64,000 nucleotides of DNA from Bog-1198 sp963727045 (GCA_963727045.1 CAVSES010000002.1:2108001-2172000); one strand, 5' to 3'. Counted from the first letter of the stretch, positions 22,626 through 31,076 are shown. Translations and numbers: made by a program. Notes: a model not told the origin generated them from the letters alone.

Positions 22626-25484
22626 ATGCCCCGGAATACATTTCTTCTGCCGGTACTTCTGTTGTCCGTTACCCGTGTTATCGCTGCCGCGATGCCGGTT
22701 CCTGCGCCCGGCATACCCAGTTCGCCCGCCAACTGGGCCCAGACCCTGGAGCGGATCGCGAGCGGCGTGGTCACCATTCAAATCGACAGCACGCGGGCGT
22801 TCGACACGGAATGGAATACGACCGCTCAGGCCACGGGCTTCGTGATCGACGCCAAGCGCGGACTCATATTGACCAACCGTCACGTCGTGACCCCGGGGCC
22901 GGTGACTGCGCAGGCGATTTTCTTGAACCGCGAGGAGGTGCAGCTGTATCCGGTGTACCGCGATCCCATCCACGACTTCGGCATCTACCGCTACGACCCG
23001 GCGAAGCTCAAATTCATCCAACCGGCCGAGCTGCCCCTGTATCCGGCGGGCGCGGTCATCGGCCGGGAAATCCGCGTGGTCGGCAACGACGCGGGAGAAC
23101 AATTGTCGATTCTCGCAGGCACCTTGGCGCGTCTGGATCGCGAAGCGCCGGAATACGGCTACGGCAAGTACAACGACTTCAATACGTTTTATTTTCAGGC
23201 CGCCTCCGGCACGTCGGGCGGTTCCTCCGGCTCGCCGGTCATCGACATCGAAGGCCGGGTGGTTGCATTGAATGCAGGCGGGGCGACCGGCGCGGCCTCG
23301 AGCTTCTACCTGCCGCTGACGGCGGTGACCCGCGCATTGAAGTTCATCGACGCCGGAAGGCCCGTGCCGCGCGGATCCCTGGAGACGGTGTACAAATACA
23401 CCCCATACGATGAGCTCAGGCGTCTCGGCCTCAATCCCGACACCGAGGCGCGGATGCGCAGCGCGTACCCGAAGTTGACCGGCATGCTCGTGGTCGATGA
23501 CGTGCAGCCGGGCTCCGGCGCCGACGGGGTTCTGGCACCCGGGGATATTCTGGTGGCTGTCGACGGCAAGCCGATCCCCGAGTTTTTCGCGCTCGAGGAG
23601 GTGCTCGACGGTCACGTCGGCCAAAAGGTCGACGTGGAGGTGCAGCGGGGCCGGGAGAACATCCGGCATTCGCTCGAGGTGCAGTCCTTGAGCTCGATCA
23701 CGGCCGATGAATACATCGAATTCGGCGAAGCGGTGGTGCACACACTTTCCTACCAGCAGGCGCGGCATTTCAACGTGCCCATCAGCGGGGTGTACGTCGC
23801 GAATCCCGGCTACGTGTTCGGCAGCGCGGGCATTCCCCGCGCCGCCTTGATCAGCTCGTTCAACGGCAAGAAAGTGGAGAATCTCAAGGATTTCGAGGCC
23901 GCTCTGGCGGACCTGGCCGACGGCGCAAGCGCCCCGGTCCGCTACGTGACCCTGGAGGACCCGCGCGCCGCGCAATTGAAGGTGATCCGCATGGACAGGC
24001 GGTGGTTTCCGGCCCGCCGGTGCAAGCGTGACGATGCCCTCGGCACCTGGCCTTGCGTCGCGATCGCACCGGGACCCGACGCGACGAGCGTGAAGCCTGC
24101 GTCGACGCAGTTCGCCAAGACGGGCGATGCTCGCATCGATCGTCTGGCTCCATCGCTGGTGATGGTGAATTTCGACATGCCGTACTCCGTTTCCGGAGTC
24201 ACTGAAAAGAACTACCACGGCACGGGCGTCATCGTCGATGCCGAGCGCGGGCTCGTGGCGATCGACCGCAACACCGTGCCGCTCGCCATGGGCGATGTAC
24301 GAATCACGTTTGCCGGAACCGTCGAGGTCCCGGGCAAGGTCGTGTTCATCCATCCGCTGCACAATCTTGCGGTGGTTTCCTACGATCCGAAGTCGATCGG
24401 GACCACGCCGGTTCGCGCGGCAAACCTGCTCACCAAGCCGCTCGGCGCAGGCGACGATGTGTGGGTCGTCGGCCAGCGCGCGGACTCGAAGATCCTCTCG
24501 CAGAGGACCCAGATTTCCAGCGTCGATGTGGTCTCATTCCCGCTGTCGCGCACGCTGCGCTTTCGCGACAGCAATCTGGAGGCGATCAGCCTCATCAACC
24601 CGCCGACCGACTACGACGGCGTGCTGGCGGATGAGAAAGGCAATGTGCTCGCGCTGTGGTCGAGTTTTGCGTTCGAGACCCAGCGCGAACTCGAGCAGGT
24701 GAATCGCGGCATGCCCGCGGAACTGGTTTCGGAAATGATCGGCGTGGTGGCCGGCGGCCGGCCGCTCTATTCCTTCGAGGCGGAGTTCAATGTGCAGTCC
24801 TTGGCCGGCGCCCGCGAGCTGGGGTTGCCGGAAGAATGGGTGCGGCGTTTCGAGGAGCACAACCCTCAGCGGCGGCAGGTGCTCGGCATCGACCGCTTGG
24901 TGGCAGGATCGCCCGCCGCGGCGCTGCTGGTGCCCGGCGATCTGGTCCTCGCCATCGACGGCAAGGTGGTGAACCGCTTCCGCGAGGTCGAACGCGCGGT
25001 GCAAAAGCCGCGGGTCAGGGTGAGCGTTTGGCGTGACGGCGCCGAGAAGACGCTCGAAATGAACACCGTGGCGCTCGATGGCCGCGACATTGACCGGGTG
25101 TTGATCTGGGCGGGAGCGACGTTGCAGGCCCCTCATCGCGCCATGGCCGCGCAGCGCGGCATCGCTCCCTACGGCGTGTTCGTGTCGTTCTTTTTCTACG
25201 GTTCGCCGGCAACCCACTACGGACTCTATGCGGGCCGCCGAATCACCGAAGTCGACGGCCAGCCGACCGCGGATCTCGATGCCTTCATCAAAGCGGTCGG
25301 CGGCAAACCCGATCGGGCGTCGTTGCGCTTGAAGACGGTAAGTTGGAATGGTCAAACGGACGTGATCACTCTCAAGCTCGACAAGCACTACTGGCCGGCA
25401 TATGAGCTCGAACGGCAAAAGGACGGAAACTGGACCCGCACGGCGCTCGACCCGCCCGAGGTCACGGCAGCGGTGTCGCCCTGA
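22626..25484 (+). CDS. periplasmic double HtrA-like serine protease with PDZ domains (Nma111-like)
   Basis: A 952-residue secreted protein with a signal peptide (MPRNTFLLPVLLLSVTRVIAA). The first trypsin-like domain has an intact triad: His in LTNRHVV, Asp in DPIHDFGIYRYD, Ser in SGGSSGSPVID. A PDZ domain follows (about 270-360: MLVVDDVQPGSGADGVLAPGDILVAVDGK), and a second PDZ-like region. A second protease-like domain (about 515-700) is degenerate: AIDRNTV replaces the His motif, HPLHNLAVVSYD has Asn for Asp, and INPPTDYDGVL has Asp for Ser. A last PDZ (VAGSPAAALLVPGDLVLAIDGK) ends the chain. This two-repeat layout with a dead second copy is that of yeast Nma111 and its bacterial relatives. 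Confidence 0.88.
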   Translation: MPRNTFLLPVLLLSVTRVIAAAMPVPAPGIPSSPANWAQTLERIASGVVTIQIDSTRAFDTEWNTTAQATGFVIDAKRGLILTNRHVVTPGPVTAQAIFLNREEVQLYPVYRDPIHDFGIYRYDPAKLKFIQPAELPLYPAGAVIGREIRVVGNDAGEQLSILAGTLARLDREAPEYGYGKYNDFNTFYFQAASGTSGGSSGSPVIDIEGRVVALNAGGATGAASSFYLPLTAVTRALKFIDAGRPVPRGSLETVYKYTPYDELRRLGLNPDTEARMRSAYPKLTGMLVVDDVQPGSGADGVLAPGDILVAVDGKPIPEFFALEEVLDGHVGQKVDVEVQRGRENIRHSLEVQSLSSITADEYIEFGEAVVHTLSYQQARHFNVPISGVYVANPGYVFGSAGIPRAALISSFNGKKVENLKDFEAALADLADGASAPVRYVTLEDPRAAQLKVIRMDRRWFPARRCKRDDALGTWPCVAIAPGPDATSVKPASTQFAKTGDARIDRLAPSLVMVNFDMPYSVSGVTEKNYHGTGVIVDAERGLVAIDRNTVPLAMGDVRITFAGTVEVPGKVVFIHPLHNLAVVSYDPKSIGTTPVRAANLLTKPLGAGDDVWVVGQRADSKILSQRTQISSVDVVSFPLSRTLRFRDSNLEAISLINPPTDYDGVLADEKGNVLALWSSFAFETQRELEQVNRGMPAELVSEMIGVVAGGRPLYSFEAEFNVQSLAGARELGLPEEWVRRFEEHNPQRRQVLGIDRLVAGSPAAALLVPGDLVLAIDGKVVNRFREVERAVQKPRVRVSVWRDGAEKTLEMNTVALDGRDIDRVLIWAGATLQAPHRAMAAQRGIAPYGVFVSFFFYGSPATHYGLYAGRRITEVDGQPTADLDAFIKAVGGKPDRASLRLKTVSWNGQTDVITLKLDKHYWPAYELERQKDGNWTRTALDPPEVTAAVSP

Positions 25485-25842
25485 TGTCGTCCGGCCGCAG
25501 CTCGATTGGAGAGCCATGCGGCGTGCGCAGCGCGGCCTCGGCCCAGGCGCGCTCTGCCCGGACGAGCTCCTCGCCGGATGCAGCCCCTTTGCGGGCGACC
25601 ATGGTTTCGAGCGCTCGCAGCCAGAGTTCGTAGTAGGTCTGGCCGCAGCGGGTGTCTCCGGCCGCTTCGGCCGCACGGATTTCATCGGCGAGCGCCGCGG
25701 CCCATTCCGTCCAGGTGAATAATCCACGTTCGTGAAGCCGGAGGACCAGGGCAAACGCCCTTGCCTCCCAGGGCTGGTTGAATAAGGGCCCCTCAGGGTC
25801 TCGGGGGAAGCCTGACATGTCGAGGGGGAATTCCTCGCTCAT
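25462..25842 (-). CDS. nitrile hydratase accessory/activator protein
   Basis: A 126-residue protein homologous to the N-terminal half of nitrile hydratase beta subunits, the pattern of P14K-type activators that deliver cobalt and help cysteine oxidation. Signatures are FNQPWEARAFALVLRLHERGLFTWTEWAAALADEI and YYELWLRALETMV. The ATG overlaps the beta-subunit stop as ATGA, so it is the last gene of the alpha-beta-activator operon. Its 3' end overlaps the convergent HtrA-like gene by 23 bases. Confidence 0.85.
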   Translation of the reverse strand: MSEEFPLDMSGFPRDPEGPLFNQPWEARAFALVLRLHERGLFTWTEWAAALADEIRAAEAAGDTRCGQTYYELWLRALETMVARKGAASGEELVRAERAWAEAALRTPHGSPIELRPDDIRATPLP

Positions 25843-26516
25843 GCCGGATCCAAATAGGGTTCCCATGCGTCCACGGAAATTGCGGAGTGCTGCGGCAAAT
25901 GGGGAGGGTCCCAGAGTTCCTGCTCGTCGAACGCCACCGTATAGAGCCATTGCGGCCGTTCGCCGAGGCCTTGGGCGTGCGAATCTGCGAAGACGTGAAC
26001 GCCATGTACCCGCTCGATGACGCCGCGCTTGCCGCGCGCATAGGCGGGCAGACGCGTGTGATGCGAAGGCACGACCATGCGGGTTCGCACCCGTTCTCCA
26101 ACCGCATAGCGGGCAGGCGAGTCCGCCGCGCGCACCGTCGGCGCGCCTCGCGCCAGCACGGCCGCCACCTGACCGGCGCGCAACACGCTCACCGCGGCCG
26201 ACGCGGCCTGCATCCCGCGGCCCTGGGCGAGTTCTTCGGCGCGCACCGCGCCGCTCTCAAGCAACAGATTCTCGAGCGCTGCCAGCCATATCTCGTAGTA
26301 CGTGAGCTTGCCGTAGTCCGCCAGCGTTTCGCGTGCAGAGCGGCTCATGTCGAGGTTCCAGAGACCGGTCGCGCCCATCGCCAGGGTGAGCGCGAGAACA
26401 CGCGCCTCCCACGCTGAGTGAAACACTTCGCCCCCCGGGTCGAGGCTGACAGACCCTTGCCCATCCTCACCGCCGAGGTCGGCGTTCGATCGGTAGCCCG
26501 GCGCTGCAGCGCTCAA
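25839..26516 (-). CDS. nthB: nitrile hydratase beta subunit
   Basis: Non-catalytic-metal subunit of nitrile hydratase, which converts nitriles to amides. The N-terminal half has DLGGEDGQGSV and VFHSAWEARVLALTLAMGATGLWNLDMSRSARETL; the C-terminal barrel has YAVGERVRTRMVVPSHHTRLPAYARGKRGVIERVHGVHVFAD and WLYTVAFDEQELW. No ATG is well placed; a TTG overlapping the alpha-subunit stop (TTGA) gives 225 residues and a normal-looking start, so it is preferred, at modest confidence. The upstream frame has no family match. Confidence 0.87.
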   Translation of the reverse strand: MSAAAPGYRSNADLGGEDGQGSVSLDPGGEVFHSAWEARVLALTLAMGATGLWNLDMSRSARETLADYGKLTYYEIWLAALENLLLESGAVRAEELAQGRGMQAASAAVSVLRAGQVAAVLARGAPTVRAADSPARYAVGERVRTRMVVPSHHTRLPAYARGKRGVIERVHGVHVFADSHAQGLGERPQWLYTVAFDEQELWDPPHLPQHSAISVDAWEPYLDPA

Positions 26517-27160
26517 GTCGAAACGCCTGCGGCACTGGCTGTGCCGGGGCGGCGGGGCACACCGGTCCCGATCATTGAATCGCGCGTCACGAGATTCGCG
26601 AGCTCGCGTTCGGCGAGGCCTTCGGAGCCGGCAGGGCGCTGTGGGACCACGAGATAGCGTACCTCGGCCGTCGAATCCCACACGCGGATTCGCACCGCCG
26701 CAGGCAGTTCCAAGCCGAAGTCACTGAGCACGCCGCGCGGATCCTTGACCACCCTCGCACGATACGGCGCGCTCTTGTACCACGTGGGCGGGAGCCCGAG
26801 GATGGGCCAGGGGTAGCAGCTGCACAGCGTGCAGACCACGACGTTGTGCTGTTCCGGGGTGTTTTCGACCGCCACCAGGTGCTCGCCCTGCCTTCCCGAA
26901 AAACCGAGCGAACCAATCGCCGCCGTGGCGTCCTCGAGAAGCCAGCGACGGAAGCCGGCGTCGCACCACGCGCGCGCCACGACTTGCGCGCCGTTGCGCG
27001 GACCGATCTTCGTTTGATAAGTGTCGATCAGCGCATCGAGCGCCGCGGGATCGACGTAGCCCTTCTCGGTCAACACGGTCTCCAGGGCGCGAACGCGCAG
27101 CTCCGTCGGACTCAGGGTGCGCTCGTTACCGTGCTCGTGGTCGTGGTCGTGCTCGCGCAT
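26513..27160 (-). CDS. nthA: nitrile hydratase alpha subunit, cobalt type
   Basis: Metal-binding catalytic subunit, 215 residues. The claw motif VCTLCSCYPWPILGLPPTWYKS has Cys110, Cys113, Ser114 and Cys115; Thr at the second motif position and Tyr after the last Cys mark the cobalt (not iron) type. PRNGAQVVARAWCDAGF and VRIRVWDSTAEVRYLVVPQRPAGSEG are further signatures. The N-terminus MREHDHDHEHGNER has five histidines in ten residues, unusual and possibly a metal-loading tail (inference). Thiocyanate hydrolase gamma is a relative, but that enzyme has a different subunit set. Confidence 0.93.
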   Translation of the reverse strand: MREHDHDHEHGNERTLSPTELRVRALETVLTEKGYVDPAALDALIDTYQTKIGPRNGAQVVARAWCDAGFRRWLLEDATAAIGSLGFSGRQGEHLVAVENTPEQHNVVVCTLCSCYPWPILGLPPTWYKSAPYRARVVKDPRGVLSDFGLELPAAVRIRVWDSTAEVRYLVVPQRPAGSEGLAERELANLVTRDSMIGTGVPRRPGTASAAGVST

Positions 27161-27192
27161 GCGCCAATGCTAAGGCAGACCGGCGATGAGAG

Positions 27193-27504
27193 CTACACGT
27201 TGTCCGAGCAACGATAGTGGCGGACATGGTCGGGCCGGGTCAGCAGATACTCCTCGTCCTTTGGAAAATAACGCGCCCTGTCCGGCGGCTCGCCCGCAAA
27301 TGCCCGAATTGCATCGAGCGAAGTCCACCAGCTCAAGGTGACTATTTCGCTGCGCATTTCGTCGATGTCGCGCACCGCGACTGCGGCACCTAGATTGCCC
27401 GGCGTCCGCCGATATTCCGCGATGCCCGTCTCCTCGACGTACGCCACATAGTCGGCGCTGCTCGCCCGGCGGATTTCGGCGCGCCATTCTCGAAGGATGT
27501 TCAT
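27193..27504 (-). CDS. small ABM-like ferredoxin-fold protein
   Basis: A 103-residue protein resembling antibiotic-biosynthesis-monooxygenase (ABM) or YdhR-like dimeric alpha-beta barrels: REWRAEIRRASSADYVAYVEETGIAEYRRTPGNLGAAVAV, then MRSEIVTLSWWTSLDAIRAFAGEPPDRARYFPKDEEYLL. ABM proteins range from heme-degrading oxygenases to small-molecule monooxygenases, and no specific ligand can be read here. It is the first gene of the nitrile hydratase operon (33 bases before nthA) and its promoter is shared with the divergent CGNR regulator. It may produce or protect the nitrile substrate, which is inference. Confidence 0.72.
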   Translation of the reverse strand: MNILREWRAEIRRASSADYVAYVEETGIAEYRRTPGNLGAAVAVRDIDEMRSEIVTLSWWTSLDAIRAFAGEPPDRARYFPKDEEYLLTRPDHVRHYRCSDNV

Positions 27505-27521
27505 GGGGGCGCTCCGGTGAG

Positions 27522-27564
27522 GTTGACGTATACCAGTAAACAGAATATTAATGGTATAGTCAAC
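27522..27564. promoter_or_regulatory. symmetric divergent promoter/operator between ABM-nitrile hydratase and CGNR genes
   Basis: An inverted repeat: GTTGAC-g-TATACCA at 27522-27535 and TGGTATA-GTCAAC at 27552-27564, identical arms apart from one extra base. On the plus strand the left arm gives TTGACG (-35) and, 17 bases later, TATTAA (27546-27551) as -10. On the minus strand the right arm gives TTGACT as -35 with TTTACT (27535-27540) 17 bases on. So one palindrome supplies both -35 boxes, and a dimeric regulator bound there would control both directions. Confidence 0.7.
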
Positions 27565-27575
27565 GAGGAGGGCGA

Positions 27576-28211
27576 GTGAATCCGAACGCAGCAGAGCAGC
27601 CTCCCATCGACAGCATCCGCCTCATTGGCGGGCGGTCGTGCCTGGACTTCGTCAACACGATTCACGACCGATTCGCGGGCGTGCCCTTTGACTACCTCGC
27701 GACACCGCCGCGATATCTGGAATGGTGCTTGCGGGCCGGGGTTCTCACGCGGCACGAGGCCGACCGCATCGCGGCGGGTTCCCACGTCATGGTCGAAGTG
27801 AACGGCTTTCGTGAACATCTGCATGCCCTGCTGGCCGCCCGGATCGACGGCACCGCGACGCCGGTGAACGCGCTGCGTGCATGCGACCGATGGCTGCATC
27901 AGGCCTGGGCGGATCTCATCCTCGATCCCTTGTCGCCTGAGGGCGTGTCATGGCTGCCGGCTGCGTTTGACGCCCGACTGCCCCTGAAACGCATTGCGCT
28001 GTCGGCGCTCGAATTACTGCGGACCGCGAAGCCGCGGCGGTTGAAGCGGTGCGCCTCGCAGGATTCCTGCGGGTGGCTTTTCTATGACGCCAGCAAGGGC
28101 GGACGGCGCCGATGGTGCTCCATGGAGACGTGCGGTACCGTCGAAAAAATGCGCCGCTTCCGCCGAAACGGCGCCGATGGAATGCCCCGCCGCCGCCGGG
28201 CGTTGGTCTAG
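27576..28211 (+). CDS. CGNR zinc-finger / ABATE-domain transcription regulator
   Basis: A 211-residue protein with the N-terminal ABATE (stress-response) domain, RLIGGRSCLDFVNTIHDR, and the C-terminal CGNR zinc finger RLKRCASQDSCGWLFYDASKGGRRRWCSMETCGTVEKMRRFRRN with four cysteines. Here the eponymous C-G-N-R reads C-G-T-V. These proteins are presumed DNA-binding regulators. The GTG start has GAGGAGG at its front. It is divergent from the ABM/nitrile hydratase operon across a symmetric operator, the usual place for a local regulator. Confidence 0.9.
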   Translation: MNPNAAEQPPIDSIRLIGGRSCLDFVNTIHDRFAGVPFDYLATPPRYLEWCLRAGVLTRHEADRIAAGSHVMVEVNGFREHLHALLAARIDGTATPVNALRACDRWLHQAWADLILDPLSPEGVSWLPAAFDARLPLKRIALSALELLRTAKPRRLKRCASQDSCGWLFYDASKGGRRRWCSMETCGTVEKMRRFRRNGADGMPRRRRALV

Positions 28212-28250
28212 TATTGGCGTTCTCTTTCGACTGAGAGGGACGAAGCCCCC

Positions 28251-28763
28251 ATGATCGACAATGCGTCGCGACGCGACCTTCCGCAGATTCTGGCGATCTA
28301 CAACGAGGTCATTCGAAATTCCACCGCGGTCTATTCGGAGGAGGAATTCACGCCGGCCCGCGGCGAAGCCTGGTTCGACGCCAAGATGCAGCATGGATTT
28401 CCGATGATCGTCGCGAGGGATGACACGGGCATCGCCGGGTTCGGAACATACGGCGAATTCCGCGCATGGCCATGCTACCGACACAGCGTCGAGCACAGCG
28501 TTCACGTGCGTGCGGACTGCCGCGGCCGGGGCATCGGGCGGGCGTTGGTGGCGGAGCTTCTTGCCCGCGCCGCCGGCGCCTCAAAGCACGTCATGATTGC
28601 CGGCATCGACGCCGACAATGAGGCATCGATCCGCCTGCACCGCAGCCTGGGGTTCGTCGGCGTCGGTCATTTTCACGAGGTTGGATACAAATTCGGACGC
28701 TGGCTCGATTTGGTGTTCATGCAATGTATCCTTCCGCCGACACTTGATTCTTCCGCGAAGTGA
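28251..28763 (+). CDS. GNAT N-acetyltransferase, phosphinothricin/methionine sulfoximine acetyltransferase-like
   Basis: A 170-residue GNAT protein. The N-terminus IDNASRRDLPQILAIYNEVIRNSTAVYSEE and the acetyl-CoA loop YRHSVEHSVHVRADCRGRGIGRALVAELL, then DADNEASIRLHRSLGFVGVGHFHEVGYKFGRWLDLVFMQ, closely follow the Pat/Bar/YncA (MddA) subfamily. These acetylate phosphinothricin, methionine sulfoximine or related amino acids. Actual substrate is not known. It follows the CGNR gene by 39 bases and may be co-transcribed. Confidence 0.88.
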   Translation: MIDNASRRDLPQILAIYNEVIRNSTAVYSEEEFTPARGEAWFDAKMQHGFPMIVARDDTGIAGFGTYGEFRAWPCYRHSVEHSVHVRADCRGRGIGRALVAELLARAAGASKHVMIAGIDADNEASIRLHRSLGFVGVGHFHEVGYKFGRWLDLVFMQCILPPTLDSSAK

Positions 28764-28857
28764 CGCAAAGTGATCCGTCCTCCAGAAAAAAGCGGCAGTG
28801 CGGCACAGATCGGCCACCCGGAAGCCAAGCCAAGGTTTGTTGGTATCCCAGTCTTGA

Positions 28858-28863
28858 TATCAT
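28858..28863 (+). promoter_or_regulatory. -10 element for leaderless tsaC/sua5
   Basis: TATCAT (5/6) lies exactly 6 bases before the GTG at 28870. There is no Shine-Dalgarno sequence between them. A TTGTTG at 28837-28842 would be the -35, at a short 15-base spacing. Confidence 0.5.
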
Positions 28864-28869
28864 GCCCAC

Positions 28870-29859
28870 GTGGTAAGAGCTACGCAGACTGAAATAGAAC
28901 AAGCCGTCGAAGCCCTGCGCGCCGGCGACCTGGTGGTGTTTCCGACCGAGACGGTTTATGGACTCGGAGCGAATGCCTCCAATCCGGCCGCCGTGCGCAA
29001 GATATTCGAGGTCAAGGGGCGGCCGCCCGATCATCCGGTGATCGTGCATTTGGACGATCCGCGCTACTTGCACCGATGGGTGTCCGCGGTGCCGCCGGTC
29101 GCCGAACAATTGGCCGCCAGATTCTGGCCCGGCCCGCTGACCTTGATCCTGCCCAAGGCGGACAACGTCAACGACATCGTCACCGGTGGCCAGGACAGCA
29201 TCGGCATCCGCGTCCCTTCGCATCCCATGGCGCAACAATTATTGAACGCCTTCGGCGGCGGCATCGCCGCGCCGTCCGCCAATCGCTACGGGCGGCTCAG
29301 TCCTACAAAACCGGAACATGTGCGCGACGAGTTCGGGGATGCGGTGCACGTGCTTCTGGACGGCGGTGAATCACCGATCGGCCTGGAATCGACCATCGTC
29401 TCGTGCCTCAACAATGAGGCGCGCCTGCTGCGGCCGGGCTTCATCACCCGTTCCCAGCTCGAGCAGGTCGTCGGGCAGCTTGCGATCGGCGGCGTTGCGC
29501 CCCGTGCTCCGGGAGACCGCGCGCTGCACTATGCGCCGTCCACCCCTCTGGAGATCGTTCCTTCGGACGAGTTGGAGGTGCGCGCGGGAGAAATCACGGC
29601 GCGGGAGGAAAAGGTGGCGGTTCTCGCCATGCGGCCGCCGCTTCAGACCCAGCGGCATATGACCTGGATCAACGCGGGCAAGAGGCCCGACATCTACGCG
29701 CACAATTTGTACAACCACCTGCGGACTCTCGACCGCGCCGGCTGCGTGAGAATCTTCGTCCAAAGCCTGCCGGCGGACGAACGTTGGGCGGCGATTCTCG
29801 ACCGGCTGCAGCGCGCCAGCGGCATGGTCGACGATTCTCTCGAACTGAGCGTGAGCTAG
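28870..29859 (+). CDS. sua5: threonylcarbamoyl-AMP synthase, Sua5 type
   Basis: Makes threonylcarbamoyl-AMP for the t6A37 modification of ANN-decoding tRNAs. The YrdC domain (residues 1-200) has VVFPTETVYGLGANA, KIFEVKGRPPDHPVIVHL, FWPGPLTLIL, IGIRVPSHP and PSANRYGRLSPT. The ~125-residue C-terminal Sua5 domain (APGDRALHYAPSTPLEIV onward) makes this the long Sua5 form rather than the short TsaC. The GTG at 28870 is the only start giving the full YrdC N-terminus. Confidence 0.94.
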   Translation: MVRATQTEIEQAVEALRAGDLVVFPTETVYGLGANASNPAAVRKIFEVKGRPPDHPVIVHLDDPRYLHRWVSAVPPVAEQLAARFWPGPLTLILPKADNVNDIVTGGQDSIGIRVPSHPMAQQLLNAFGGGIAAPSANRYGRLSPTKPEHVRDEFGDAVHVLLDGGESPIGLESTIVSCLNNEARLLRPGFITRSQLEQVVGQLAIGGVAPRAPGDRALHYAPSTPLEIVPSDELEVRAGEITAREEKVAVLAMRPPLQTQRHMTWINAGKRPDIYAHNLYNHLRTLDRAGCVRIFVQSLPADERWAAILDRLQRASGMVDDSLELSVS

Positions 29860-29867
29860 GACCTTCA

Positions 29868-31076
29868 GTGCCCCACGCCGTGCTGAAACCACGCGCTGCC
29901 GCGCGCGAGCCGTTGGAGTTCGACCCGGCGCGCGATCCGTTCGCTCCCGAGTCGATCAAGCACCTGGTGGCCCGGTACGGGTCGCCGCTCTTCATCATCG
30001 ATGCCGAGCGCGTGCGCAGCCAATATCGCCGGCTCGCGGCCGCGCTGCCCGGAGTCGATCTTCACTATGCAGTCAAGTCACTGCCGCATTCATCGGTCAT
30101 CAGCACGCTGGCTGCGGAGGGCGCCTTCTTCGATTTGGCGACCAACGGCGAAGTGGAATTGCTGAGGCGTCTGAAGGTGGCGCCCGACCGCTGCATTCAC
30201 ACCCATCCGATCAAGCGCGAGAGCGACATACGCACGGCGTTGGCTTACGGCATCGGGCGGTTCGTCATCGACAACCCGGATGAATTGCGCAAGTTTGTGA
30301 AGTACCGCACCCGCTGCTCGCTGCTGATTCGCATCTCGTTCTCGAGCCCGGAGGCGAAATGCGATTTGTCGCGCAAGTTCGGGTGCGAACCGCAAGCGGT
30401 TCCGGATTTGCTGCGGCTGGCGGCGGATCTTCGCATCAAGATCGACGGCTTCTCTTTTCACGTGGGTTCCCAGACAGCCGGTTCTGCGATGTTTGCGAAG
30501 GCCATTGCGCGGTGCGGCAAATTGATGTCCGACGCGGTGCAGGCGGGCCAGGCACCGCGCATCCTGGACATCGGCGGCGGCTTTCCGGTGGATTATCTTG
30601 AGCGCTCGGCGCCCATCGAGGAGTTCTGTGAACCGATTCGCAGCGCCTTGAGGGGGCTCCCGGCCACCATCCGCCCGATTGCGGAGCCGGGCCGCTATAT
30701 CGCCGCGCCGGCGGCGATTTCCGTCACATCGGTGATGGGCCGGGCGCTTCGCAACGGCCGATGGTGGTATTATTTGGACGACGGCCTGTACGGGAGTTAC
30801 AGCGGCCAGGTATTCGATCATGCGAAATACCCCGTGGAAGCGCTGGTGCCTGGCGGCGAATTGTATCCTTCGGTCCTTGCGGGACCGACTTGCGACAGTA
30901 TCGATGTCATCGATGAGGGGCTGGAATTGCCCAGACTCGACATGGGCGATCTCATCGTCGGACGCATGATGGGCGCCTACACTTGGGCCTCGGCATCGGA
31001 ATTCAACTTTTTCCCGCGCGCCACGGTATTGGCGCTCGACAACGGTCGGTTGTTGACCGACAGGGGACGACGATGA
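29868..31076 (+). CDS. ornithine/diamino acid decarboxylase, alanine-racemase fold
   Basis: PLP-dependent decarboxylase of the eukaryotic-ODC/LysA fold, 402 residues from the GTG at 29868 (AGGA 6 bases upstream). The PLP lysine is Lys70 in DLHYAVKSLPH. HVGSQT, LDIGGGFPVDY and IAEPGRYIAAPA are PLP-phosphate motifs, and the partner-subunit Cys is in AGPTCDSIDVI, the version typical of ornithine (and lysine/ornithine) decarboxylase rather than diaminopimelate decarboxylase. It would produce putrescine. The stop overlaps the next gene's ATG. Confidence 0.88.
   Translation: MPHAVLKPRAAAREPLEFDPARDPFAPESIKHLVARYGSPLFIIDAERVRSQYRRLAAALPGVDLHYAVKSLPHSSVISTLAAEGAFFDLATNGEVELLRRLKVAPDRCIHTHPIKRESDIRTALAYGIGRFVIDNPDELRKFVKYRTRCSLLIRISFSSPEAKCDLSRKFGCEPQAVPDLLRLAADLRIKIDGFSFHVGSQTAGSAMFAKAIARCGKLMSDAVQAGQAPRILDIGGGFPVDYLERSAPIEEFCEPIRSALRGLPATIRPIAEPGRYIAAPAAISVTSVMGRALRNGRWWYYLDDGLYGSYSGQVFDHAKYPVEALVPGGELYPSVLAGPTCDSIDVIDEGLELPRLDMGDLIVGRMMGAYTWASASEFNFFPRATVLALDNGRLLTDRGRR

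Noticed and set aside
22527..24362. 611-codon antisense frame opposite the HtrA-like gene
   Set aside because: Composition (Arg/His/Asp/Val-rich, no hydrophobic pattern) and lack of any recognisable motif mark it as the antisense shadow of the protease gene.
25839..26681. Longer nitrile hydratase beta frame starting at 26681
   Set aside because: The extra N-terminal 55 codons are Arg/Pro-rich, lie within the alpha gene and have no family similarity; the TTGA start is better.
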